A stretch of DNA of 64,000 bases from Coniella vitis (taxonomy: Eukaryota; Ascomycota; Sordariomycetes; Diaporthales; Schizoparmaceae), in contig WUJK01000011.1 in NCBI GenBank assembly GCA_011317545.1, forward strand, positions 697,501 through 761,500. The letters are read 5' to 3'. How positions within the stretch are numbered: the first letter of the stretch is position 1; the number at the start of each line of letters is the position of its first letter. This document shows, one piece after another, positions 44,804-56,354 of this stretch. A model generated the notes under the pieces. It had not been told where the DNA came from. It saw nothing but the letters and a program-made list of their open reading frames with translations, and searched no databases. Both the position numbers and the translations under genes were made by a program.

Positions 44804-47800
44804 ATGGGTGAGAAAGCGGGCCTACTGGCCAAGACGCCCGCAAGGACGTCTTCAACAGCCAAGAAGAACAGTAGCACCGGCAGCAACGGCTTTGCAGGCT
44901 CGGCCGCGAAGCAGCAGAGCATCCTGGGCTTCTTCTCAAAGGCCGCGTCGAATGGTGCAACGCCAGCTTCTAAAGCCAACAAAGATAACAAGGTCGCCGC
45001 TGCGTCATCATGTCTGCAAGAGACAACGTCAAAGTCCAATACTCTATCCTTTGCAAAACGTCTCTCGACCGTGACACCCATTCCGAGTAGCGATGCATTA
45101 GAGCCAATGAGCTCGCAGGAAAATCGAGATGCCAGGCACATCGACACCAAGTTGTCTAGCGACTCCCTGCCGTCCCCAGGCTCTCCAGAAGGCGTCGACT
45201 CCAAACTCGCAGCCGTCGTCAAAGGGGCTTTCTATAGTAGCCCTTCACGAAAGGTACGAACCGCTTAGGAAGAACTATAACCCCGTGTGCCGTGCTGATT
45301 GGCATTTGGTAGGCCAGGAAAACTGTCAATTACGCAGAATCATCTGATGACGAGGACGTCTCCACGCCTGTTAATGCCCGTCAGTCAAGGACCAAGTCAC
45401 GCGTACGCACCCGGATCTTGGACGATGACGACGATGACGACTTCGACGCTGCCAAACTCGAGAATGTCGAAGACGATGATGGTGCGCCTCCCCTTTTGGG
45501 ACTCAGTGAATCTCTCTATATTATAGCCTAAATACTAATTCAACACACAAGATGATATGGCCGACTTTGTCGTGTCCGACGACTCCGATGCCCCTGTCAA
45601 GAATAAAAAGAGAAAAAGAGCGTCCGCTTCCGCCACGCCAGCTCCTAGGAAGCGACATGCTGCTTCTAGCCCACCTGAACCAGCCGAACGGATGGCCGTG
45701 GACCAAGACGACGAAGAAATGTCTGAGGATATGCCATCCACGTCCACAGCGCAGCAGTGGCGGTTCGATCCCAACAATATTGAGCCGCGAAAAGAGCGTG
45801 CTGTGCCCGCTGCTTCAAAGTCCAAGTTCACTGCGCCAAGGGCAAAACCAAAGGCTTGCGAAAAGGATCCAGAACAGCGCCACCGCTGGCTTGCAGAGCC
45901 TGTCGATGCGAACAGAAATCCTCCTGGTCATCCGGACTTTGACCCCTCGACTATTTACGTACCTACAACCCAGAACTTTTCCGCCTTTGAGCAGCAATAT
46001 TGGGACATCAAGAAGAATTTATGGGACACGGTCGTCTTCTTCAAGAAGGGCAAATTTTACGAGCTTTATGAGAACGATGCCACCATCGGCCACCAGCTGT
46101 TTGATTTGAAGTTGACGGACCGTGTCAATATGCGCATGGTTGGTGTGCCAGAGAGCTCCCTAGACATGTGGGTCAATCAGTTCATTGCCAAGGGCTACAA
46201 AGTCGCTCGTGTCGACCAGATGGAGTCCGCTCTCGGCAAAGAGATGCGTGAACGCGACGTCAAAGGGTCCAAGACGAAGCCGAAAGACAAGATAATCCGG
46301 AGAGAGCTGGCTTGTATCTTGACGGGAGGCACACTTGTCGATGGGAGCATGTTGCAGGACGACATGGCTGTCTACTGTGCCGCTATCAAGGAATCCATCA
46401 TTGAGGGGAAGCCTTCCTTTGGTATTGCCTTCGTTGATGCTGCAACTGGTCAATTCTTCCTGTCCGAGTTTGAGGATGACGTTGACCTGACCAAATTCGA
46501 AACCTTTGTCGCCCAGATTTCACCACGAGAGTTGCTGCTCGAGAAGTCCCATATATCGGCCAAGGCCTTGCGCATTCTCAAGAACAACACCACGCCTACT
46601 ACAATCTGGAATTACCTCAAGTCCAACAGTGAGTTCTGGGGCTCTGATCAGACCCGTAGAGAGCTGGACTGTACTGGCTACTTCATGTCCGACAACGGCG
46701 AAGATGAGGTCTGGCCCGAAGTTCTCCACGAGGCAAGGGACAAGAACCTCTTGATGTCAGCTCTTGGTGCCTTGACACACTACCTCCGGGTTCTGAAGCT
46801 CGAGCGAAGCCTGCTGTCACAGCAGAATTTCAATTGGTACAGCCCTATCCACAGGAACGGTACCCTCATCCTGGATGGTCAGACCCTCATTAACCTGGAA
46901 ATATTCTCCAACAATGTCAATGGCGGTCATGAAGGGACCCTCTTTACGCTTCTCAACAGATGTGTCACGCCCTTTGGCAAGCGGCTGTTCCGACAGTGGA
47001 TCTGTCACCCTTTATGCAATATCACGAAAATCAACCAACGACTTGACGCTATAGATTTGCTGAACGCGGATCGCAAAGTACGGGAACAGTTTGCTTCTGA
47101 GTTGACCAAGATGCCCGACCTTGAACGTCTCATCTCCCGAATCCATGCTGGTGCATGCAAGCCAGACGAATTCGTCAAGGTCCTTGATGGCTTTGAGCAG
47201 ATTGAATACACCATGACACTTATGCAGTCCTTTGGCAAAGGCAACTCATTGGTCGACAAACTTGTCGCATCGATGCCGAACCTTACCGAGCCGCTTGACT
47301 TTTGGAAGAGTGCATTCGACAGAAAAAAAGCGCGAGAGGAGAAACTGCTGATTCCTGGACGGGGGTTTGAGGAAGACTTTGACATTAGCATCGACAAGAT
47401 CAACCAGATCAAGAAGAGCCTGGATGCTCTCCTATATAAGCAGATGGACGCGTTGAAGTGCAAGAAACTCAAGTTTACCGACGTGGGCAAAGAGGTATAC
47501 CAGGTGGAAGTTCCTAAAGCAGTCAAAGTACCCAAAGACTGGCGCCAAATGTCCGCAACCGCCCAAGTCAAACGTTACTATTTCACACAGCTTGAGGAAC
47601 TCGTGCGGGAGCTACAAGAGGCGGAGGAAACACATTCTCAAGTCGTCAAGGACGTGGCATCAAGCTTCTTTAGACGGTTCGACACCGACAATGAGACCTG
47701 GCTGCAAGCTATTCGGGTTGTCGCACAACTCGACTGCCTTATCAGCTTGGCGAAGGCCTCGACGGCGCTGGGCCAGCCGAGCTGCCGTCCGATTTTTGTC

Positions 47801-48725
47801 GACGAGGAACGAAGTGTTGTAGAATTTGAAGAGCTGCGTCACCCGTGCATGTTGAATAATGTCGACGACTTTATACCAAACGACATCAAGCTTGGTGGAG
47901 ACGCCGCCAAGATCAATTTGTTGACAGGTGCCAATGCGGCTGGCAAGTCAACTGTCTTGCGCATGGTAAGTTCTTGATCTCTCGTTCGACCCTTTTTGCA
48001 TTGTATTCCACGATTGCTAACCAAATCTCCAGTCCTGTATTGCAGTCATAATGGCACAGATTGGGTGTTACGTGCCTGCTGTATCAGCACGTTTGACACC
48101 GGTCGATCGTATCATGTCTCGCCTTGGTGCTAACGACAACATCTTTGCGGCTCAGTCGACATTCTTTGTCGAGTTGTCGGAGACTAAGAAGATTCTCTCA
48201 GAGGCCACGTCACGCTCTCTCGTTATCCTAGACGAGCTCGGCCGTGGCACATCATCCTATGATGGCGTAGCTGTTGCCCAGGCCGTGCTTCACCATGTTG
48301 CCACCCACATCGGCTGTGTGGGCTTCTTTGCGACGCACTATCATAGTCTGGCAACAGAGTTTGAGAACCATCCCGAGATTGCAGCTCGTCGCATGCAAAT
48401 ACATGTTGACGACAGCAACCGCCGGGTGACGTTCCTGTATAAACTCGAGGAAGGTGTTGCCGAGGGCTCATTTGGAATGCATTGCGCTGCAATGTGTGGC
48501 ATCTCGGACAAGGTAATTGCAAATGCAGAGGTCGCTGCCAGAGAATGGGAGCACACTTCGCGGCTCAAAGAAAGCCTCGAAAAGGCCAAGACTGGTTGCT
48601 ATATCCCTCTTGGCGTATTGAGCGATGTCTCTTCACTGCTAGGCGACAAGAGGAATGAGGAAGGCAGGAGGGAGATCAACGAGCAAGGCCTACAAGTCTT
48701 GCTCAGGGCCATTGCAGCACTGTGA
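44804..48725 (+). CDS. MSH6: DNA mismatch repair protein MSH6
   Basis: Predicted 1241 residues from exons 44804-45253, 45313-45481, 45552-47965 and 48033-48725; introns start GTACGA, GTGCGC and GTAAGT. MSH6 pairs with MSH2 to form MutS-alpha, which recognises base mismatches and small loops in the nucleus. An N-terminal PCNA-interacting motif QQSILGFF lies at residues 37-44, followed by a disordered acidic region. The mismatch-recognition motif KFYELYE (Phe-x-Glu, about residue 374) distinguishes MSH6 from most MutS homologues. Then come connector, lever and clamp regions. The ATPase has Walker A GANAAGKST (about 1000), STFFVELSE and Walker B VILDELGRGT (about 1076). The last intron lies shortly after Walker A. 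The ATG at 44804 is favoured over upstream non-ATG starts because the PIP box follows at the usual distance. It appears intact. Confidence 0.95.
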
Positions 48726-51700
48726 TGTTGACGAGCGGTTGTGGTATCATCATGGCCAGCATTCGCAGGCGATATCAAGGTATTGCTACGCGCGGTTGGT
48801 GTATTTTGGACGGTGAATGCATATGTGTTGCTGTAGCTTATTATCAGCTAAAGGGGAACGATCCGATATCAGCCTTCTCATTGGCTTGAAAGTGTGGACA
48901 TAAGCAGTTGGCGCCATATATCAAATCCGTCAACCAAATTTCCAATGCGCAGCTCGGACCTCAAAAGTGCTATTCTGAATTTGTCCTCCCTTTTCATCTA
49001 TATTTTTATTATGTCTTCAGGCATCCCATGTTCAACAGCGAACCTTGAGCAGCCGTACCGAAATGTCTGGGTTATCTCAGACTACTTGTCATGCTTGCAA
49101 AGATAGGGCCTCGTCCGGCTGATGATCCGAATCTATAAAAAGCTACCCACAGGCCACTGCATGACACCGCATCAACCGCATCGCTTCAAAATACATGTGC
49201 AGTATATTATAATAACTTGACAAAGCATGTAATACATCCCCTTTTTGCCTACTCACCAAGTGGATGGTCGCACACTAGAAACAGAATTCCTTGCAATCCC
49301 TATTAGAAGTACAAAGTGAATATTCTGTTAAGTGGTACCATGTCCAGCTCGTACCTTCCAATGGTTTCTTCGTAAATATATAGAAACTCTTTGAGATACG
49401 GTAGGGACTTTTATACTTGTGTGTGTGTCAGTGAGTGTGTGAGTCTGTGAACCTAAACAAAATCCGCCCGGTCTGATACGCAACAATGATTCAGTGACAC
49501 CATTTCTGAATGGACATTTCTGGTACCAGCGGCTGCTTTTATGCTGTGAGACCGTCATCTGAATGGCCGTACGACCTCTTTTGTGAGGTTCAATGTTCGA
49601 ATATTTGGAAGCGGTTGTTGTAATCCAGACTTGTCATGCAAGTAAGCGCGGGCTCTTGGAAAAAAAAGATTGAGATGTTCGGCTCAAGGGGTAGGAAAGC
49701 TTTTGCTTGCATATCCATGCGTGGAATTGGTATACGTAGGTGGACGTGCAATGACGCAGCATTTCTGTGCTTTTGTAAGAGGATGGGTTTTGTTTTTTGT
49801 TTTTTCTTTGTGTGGGGGGGGGGGAGACATGTTTGTTCCTTTTTTCGTCCGGAGCTAGCATATGCATATACTTCTTCAGTGATTCCGGCAGGGAGAAAAA
49901 AGAGATACTTCCAGAATGTATGTAAGCCCCATGCGAAAGAAGACAAGTATCTGTCTGGTTGGTCTTTGCATGGGAGGGTTCCTAAGGAACATTTCTGCTG
50001 CAACAAGATACTAAAATGGAAGCGAATAGGAGATGGAGCAGACGCTCCGAAGTGCATACCAAATCAAGAAAATGCCAACGGAGAGGAAGGGAAAAACGGG
50101 GAGCCCCATATTGTGAGAAAGTCATTATCGTACTGGATAAGAATTTAGGCAGCGAGCGATCCTAGATGGACCACCCAGAAGGCTTAGAAACCTACGCGTT
50201 GAGAATATCCACGCCATTATCATCATTGCCTTCGGCGTCGTCGATAGGAGGTAACACTGCCAACCGTAGAATTGAATTAGCGACGAAATCACTGTCCGTT
50301 TTATATAGCATAATCAGGAGTACATACACTGACTATAGTTTCATGATGTGCTATACGTCGTGGAGCTAGTGACCTATGACAGCCACATCGCTTTCGCTCA
50401 CCAGAAACTCAATGTGTTTGGCCAGTGGCCTAGCTGAATAATATTTCCTATCTGGGGTTCCATAGACGAAAATAGCAAAAATTTGAAGATGGAGACCCAG
50501 GAAATCCTCTTGTGCAGTAGGGAATGCTCTGTTCGTTTTCCTTACGTGCTTGACCGACCGTATATCCGCCGAATCAGCTTATATGAAATTTCGAAGCCTA
50601 CAGGAGCATCCAACAAGCTAAATAGTAGCTGATCACATCCAAGGGTGCAATGAAATCAGCCTGCTTACACAGATTTGATCTCTTGTCTGCATACACTAGA
50701 CGGTATCATCGCTCATTACCCGCTTGCCTCAGCCCTCCTGACCACCGTTTCTGATATATCTGGTCACCAGAAGAAATAATAACGGTCAAGCCTTGCGAGC
50801 TGAAGCTTAGGCATTGACTGTAGTTACTCCAGACCGCCAAGCTTCCGTGGCATATAACTCGGAACAGTGATTCGCGGCTGTGTCTTGTTGAAAGCTGCCT
50901 ATGTATTCCATGTCGGTCCTTGAGTGGCTCTGAGCAGCCACCGTAGATTGCCCGTTGCGGTGTGCCAATTGCAGACACTAGTCTTGCTTAGCAGCAGGAC
51001 TAGATGACTTTCAAGGCGGTCAGTCGAGAATTGATGTTGCTCCAACAAAGCGCTGGATCACGATGCGTTCATAGCAGGCAATGATGGGTGGGCGGCATAG
51101 GGAAGAAACTGCAGAGCATCACGCTTGTACCGATTAGGCAAATGCACAATTGTAACAGGGCGTCAGCTCTGTCTGACCTCCATGCGTACATAGTACATAT
51201 GGTTAATTTATCAAATGTAGTCGGGACGTTCCAGCCATACATGTTTCGGACAGGGATGCGCGAGAGGACGGCCACCTCAACGGCGACTCTCCATAAACAA
51301 TGCAGAGCTAACAAGTGGTTCCGCCAAACACTGTGCCCTTGTGACAGGTGTGCCCACGTATCGGTAGGCTGTGTCTGGCTGTGGATGGAGTGCTCTGCGA
51401 AAGACTGGGGCATAACGACAGTCGATGCCACGCATCGTGTCTCGGTACAGCCTGACTGGATTGGCGTAGCCAGAGAAGGCCGTAGGACTGCCAACAAGCA
51501 GAAAGAAAGAGCCCTAGACAAAGGCCGGTTGTCGCCTGAATCGTCTTTACGCTGATTGAACTCAACGTCAGTGGCCGTTCCCTCGTAGATACTCAGTAAA
51601 GGAAGGATTCGCATGATACTGACCCATGCTAGCAGTCTCTATAAAGTCATAGCAGAGGACGGGATGCAGAAGGATCAATTGGATTGGCCGTTAGCTGTGC

Positions 51701-52717
51701 GGTGCGCGTGCATAGAATGCGAGCCCGCGCCGATACTTTGCATCCATACTCAGTACTCCATATACTGTGGAGCAGTCGACCAAGGGACTGCAAGTATGTA
51801 TCTGTTCTCCGGCAACTCAATAAGCGCCGTGCGCGGACACTGGGGAACAACAAGTGGTGGGACAGGAGTCTGGAGCGGTGTTTGTCTGATGGCGGTGCGA
51901 CGCCATTGCCAGATGTGGCCAGCACCCGCAAGCGCGCCCCTCATGGCCAGAGTCCGAATGCCCAGGGCACCATCGCGCTTCTGCATATCGCAAGAATAGC
52001 ATTCGGAAAGCCTCAAAGCTGCTTGCCCTGGCAAGTAGTGTTGGTGGACGGGAGCTCGAAATGGAGTCGAGCTATGGCAGATAGGAAACAGAGAGGAAGG
52101 CAGGCGCTTCTTGGTATGCCCTGGCAACTGGCAGCCTGGTGCTCTCACTAAAATCCTTCCCTATGGCGCTGGCATTGCACTGATCAACCGCCTGGCGATA
52201 GCCACCGTGCCACCGTGCCACCCTGCCACCCTGCCACCGTACCAATACTACGTAGGAGGTACATGACCATAGTACTTTCAAGCAGTCCAGTACGTACCCT
52301 AGACCGCACGACCCCGTCTCGAAGAGAAACGCCTTGGACGCCATGCTTTTCCCAACACAACCCCGGCATCGCGCCCACGGCTCTGCCATCGTCCAAGCAT
52401 GTCAGATGCCAAATCATCCAGGCGGACAAAAGACTGTCTCTGGTGCCGCACAGCTTGCGCCAGAGCTCAGCCCGCAGTCAGCCTTCTCGTCTCCAAACCA
52501 GGGCGCTTTCATTCCCGCGAGTGTACATAAATGAGGACTCCGATTTCTTCAACAAAGACTCGGAGCAGCAGCTCTACTTGCACATAATAAGACTGGCGCG
52601 ATACCCAGGGCGCGGCATGACTGCCCCAAATGTGTGCCTGCAGGCGATGCGCCAAAACGTCCGTTCTTGTCCACAACTTGAAACCGTGATACACGCCAGA
52701 TCTCCTCCAAAACCAAC
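48726..52717. other. Four-kilobase gene-free region
   Basis: No gene supported. The first 1.5 kb is AT-rich with a TG-rich stretch near 49420-49445 and a G-rich run near 49815. From about 50.7 to 52.7 kb the composition rises and open frames of 90-190 codons occur on both strands in overlapping positions, without recognisable domains; they may be chance frames or decayed genes. One ACATAGTAC (51188-51196) and a 5-copy 8-mer repeat (52201-52240) lie here. The last part should include the 5' UTR of the transcription factor. Confidence 0.5.
52201..52240. repeat. Five tandem 8-mers GCCACC(G/C)T
   Basis: Five contiguous units GCCACCGT/GCCACCCT in the order GT, GT, CT, CT, GT. It is upstream of the double-cluster transcription factor. 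Function unknown. Confidence 0.85.
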
Positions 52718-55700
52718 ATGCGGCCTCGAGCCAGCAGCGCAGAAACGAGCCCCAGGGGCCGTGAGAAGCAGCGTTCGAGAACAGGTGAGGTGTTGAAGAT
52801 CCTTACCCACTGTACCGATTGGCTAGTATATTGACACAATGTTTGATATATCGTCACTATAGGCTGCAAAACATGCCGGTCACGCAAGGTGAGACCCGCA
52901 AACGCCTCGCCAAAAATTATCGCTACTGGTGAGCCGTGGCTGCAGACCGACTGACATGCTGTCCTGATTAGGTGAAATGCGACGAACGGCCTGGTGGCTG
53001 CTACAACTGTTCACGACTCAACCTGCCTTGTCCCAACTCGGCTGCATACCACGATGCCATCCAGAATGGAGAAATTGAGGGCGATTACCTTCGAACCCAG
53101 GCGGGTCTTCGCCGCTCGAGAACTTACCGCTCATGCAGGAGCTGCCGCTCTTCCAAGAGTCGCTGCTCAGGCGAGAGGCCAACATGCCTCCGCTGCAGAC
53201 AACGTGGTTTTCATTGTCGCTATGATGGAAAACAGGCTCCTGCGTGGCTGGAGGCAGCCTCTAGCGAGGCAGATGCACGTAGCCCCGGCAAGGGTGGAAG
53301 GTACGTGATACTCTATCTCTCTTCTAGACGTCAACAAGCCCTATTCCAACATCATATCGGCGTCCTTCTTCCATCAGCGTTACTCGTTGCTGACAGGCTA
53401 TCTGCCGTTGTGGCATAGATCATCAAGCGACGGTCCAGTAAACAGTCACCCAAGCTCGCCAGCACTCTCCCATACAGACGCTAATTCAAGCCGATGCTTC
53501 CAAGAACCCACGCCTGAACCTGCGATATGTGCACCATTTTCTTGGCTGCTCGCCCCTGAACTCCCTCGAAGCCATGAACGCATCCTTAATCTGGTTGAGG
53601 CCTTCTTCGTCAATGTGCATAGCTTGAGGTCTTTTGGCTTCATTCACAGACCATCCGTCCTAAGTTATCTGGAGCAGTGGTCCTGTTCTTGGTATGAACA
53701 TCAAGAAGACAGTCTACTATTGGCTGTCTGCGCCCTGGGAGCTAAATACTGCGCGATCGAGTACGATGGAGGGCTTCAAGTTCCTGACGGACTGGCTCTC
53801 GCAGCAGGGTCTCAGTGGGCACGAAAGGCACAGCAGCTTGTCGTCTCAGACTCAAATTCCTCTTCAATGAAGAACACCATGGCCATTGTCCTTTTGCATG
53901 AGCATGAGCTTCAGGTCGGCAACTATACCAACGCGTTTGTGCTCACTGGCCTTGGTGTCAGGATGGCGCAGGCGCTCTCATTGAATGTCGAGGATTCCTT
54001 TGGTGATATCAGATCCAGTACGGGAACAAAATCCATAACTACAAGAGAATCAAAGAGGAGGCTTATGTGGAGTATATATATCATGGATTCATGGGTTGGA
54101 AGTGGAGTCGATGAACTAACGCTACTCGAAGAAGCTGATATACAGATTCAATTGCCTTGCAGTGACACGAGTTTTATCGCTCAGCAGCCTCGAATCGTGG
54201 AGGCGTTGCAGCCCGGCACCTACTCATCCTTCGTGGACTCGGGAGAAGGCTCTCAAGAATTAATGGAACCCCTGGATCTCCAAGGGGAATTCATCCGGCT
54301 TGTGAGCCTGCGTCGCAGAGTCTTGAGGTCTGTTTTCAGACCCGCGCCCCATGTATGATTCCAAACAGACACTGATAAACCTCGTTTCCAAAAGGTTCGT
54401 TAAACACCTCGATCGGACACAACCACCATGGCTCCCAGGATCAGAATTTCTGCAGCTGCAAGGACAACTCAAGCTTTGGATGAACAAGCTTCCCAATACG
54501 CTCCGCTTCTCCCAATCTGCGGTATATGAACGAAAAAAAACACATCAACTAGGCGGTCTTCTGTTTTGCCATGTTACATTTCATCAAACCGTGTGTGATT
54601 TGATGCGGATTGCGATGCAAGCGCCCTTTGGCACACCGGATTGTGTCGACGGTTTAGCAGAGCCGGCAGCCTTCATACAATGCGCACAAGACCAGCTTTT
54701 CGAACACTGTATGGCAACATGTGCGCTATTTGAAGAAGCCATGAGGCACGGGCATTCAGCTTTAGCGGATACATGGCTGAGTGTAGTGGCGCACGATTCA
54801 GCAGAGGTCATTATCCAGTACATATCTCAGGGGATGGGAAGCTCCGGGACGAAAGGGGAAGCCTTCAAGGCCAACGCGATGTCTGCAGTACACTCAAATA
54901 TCCGAGCGCTTCATACCATGATTCCGCTCCACTACATTGCTCAGTCACTGGTCAGTTACGTCCCCCCCCCCCCCCGTTTTAAGCATGCGAAAAGTCTAAA
55001 GACCAATCGACGCAGCACTCGGCCGTGATTCGAATGTTGCTGAAAGCTGGTCTTCCAGTGCCGCAACCAATGAATGCAGAGCACCCATCTCCAATTGTTA
55101 TCTTGGAGAATGAGGACACTTCAACTGTCGATCAACAGAGTCTGAATCAGTATCCTCCCGAGCACGTCCTCAACCCACTCGCGATATTCCGTCTGGCTAG
55201 GAAAGATATGCGGGAATGGAAAAAGCAGCCGCCTGATTTTGGAAGTTACACGGGCAGTGATTCGCCCGAGGAACGTCCTACTACTCCCGCAGATGACCAA
55301 GGCATTTTTGGTCTGGCTCCTCCGCACACAGGATCGGTCCCGGAGCTAGGCATATCTACGACCACGAGCTCTCCATTCTCACAATATCCGGTTACGTCTC
55401 CGATTTCTGCGACGACGTTCGTCGACGATGGCATGGCCCCTCCAGCATATGGCAACCCAGCGAACAACTACCCCTCGACTTCTGTCCTGGATAAAGCTCT
55501 TACATACTACAATCTCGCCGGTCATCAACCCGAGGTCTCTATGGCTATGTGCGGCATGAACTCACCAGACCCTGCTGGATTTACAGGTGTTGTTCCGCCG
55601 TTTATGCCCGTTTATACCAATACCAGCATGTATCCTCCTTCCACATCCTCACAAGTGGTGGCGGATGACTTCTTCGGTTTACCCGTTAGCTGCTCTGACT

Positions 55701-55747
55701 CCCTTCCTAATGCGCCGCCTATGCACTTGATGAATTGGGCCATCTAA
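52718..55747 (+). CDS. Transcription factor with two tandem Zn2Cys6 clusters
   Basis: Predicted 872 residues from six exons: 52718-52784, 52863-52888, 52972-53300, 53419-54327, 54395-54950 and 55016-55747. Cluster 1 uses Cys 24, 27, 34, 41, 44 and 51; cluster 2 uses Cys 86, 89, 96, 103, 106 and 113. Each has the C-x2-C-x6-C-x6-C-x2-C-x6-C spacing of fungal binuclear zinc clusters. Cluster 1 is encoded over a 26-base microexon (52863-52888: GCKTCRSRK) and its flanks. A fungal-specific regulatory domain follows (about 170-560: SLRRRVLRFVKHLDRTQPPWLPG after splicing). The C-terminal 240 residues are Pro/Ser/Thr-rich. The fifth intron contains C14. All exon phases agree. Two-cluster proteins are a minority among such factors; target genes are unknown. 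The neighbouring sulfatase is a possible but untested target. Confidence 0.82.
54962..54975 (+). repeat. C14 homopolymer in an intron
   Basis: Fourteen consecutive C in the last intron of the transcription factor (54951-55015), a likely site of sequencing or strain length variation; outside coding sequence. Confidence 0.9.
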
Positions 55748-56354
55748 GCATACTCTATGGTAAATGAATCCTTCAGAAGGTTTCGCGAAGATAGCCATGT
55801 GAGGTTTTAGGGCAGTGGATACCACCAAGTCGTTGCGCGATCCGGCATGACCAACACGAAGACAATATACGAGAATAAATCAACACTCAAAACAATGTCA
55901 AGATTATCGAACCGACTCCTGTGATATGTTTTCGACTGCTTAGTACTACTATAATAGCAACTTGTGCATCCACTGCATTATTAGGTACGTACATACACTG
56001 TACTACATAGGACTCCGTACGTGGTATACGTACCTCGCATGCAAGGCGTCATGATCGACCTGTAGCACGCCTTGGTTGCCGCCTTTGCACCCCGATGCGA
56101 CACGCGTCTACCATCGTAGCTGCAAGCTCCGGCTTCCTACTACGAAATATACAAATACATATGCGATATTCGAGCGATTGACCCGGACTTGTCGGTATTC
56201 AGTCTATATACAGTCGTTTTGGCAGCTCAAAAATTTCATCGATCTCTTTCGTCTCGTCGATGGAGTTAGACGAACCACCAGAACACCAAGAAAAACAATA
56301 GAAAAGGAGAGGCAAACCAACGTATTCGAGATTCGTCAAAAGAGGATAAAAAAA
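55748..56354. other. Intergenic before the sulfatase
   Basis: About 600 bases; the frame of the sulfatase is open back to about 56076 but without the family start. It presumably holds the transcription factor 3' UTR and sulfatase promoter. Confidence 0.55.

Noticed and set aside
51069..51614. Overlapping 155- and 181-codon frames on opposite strands
   Set aside because: No family features on either strand, no splice-linked neighbours; one at most could be real and I cannot say which.
52201..52240. CRISPR-like array
   Set aside because: Units are contiguous 8-mers without spacers, and the organism is eukaryotic.
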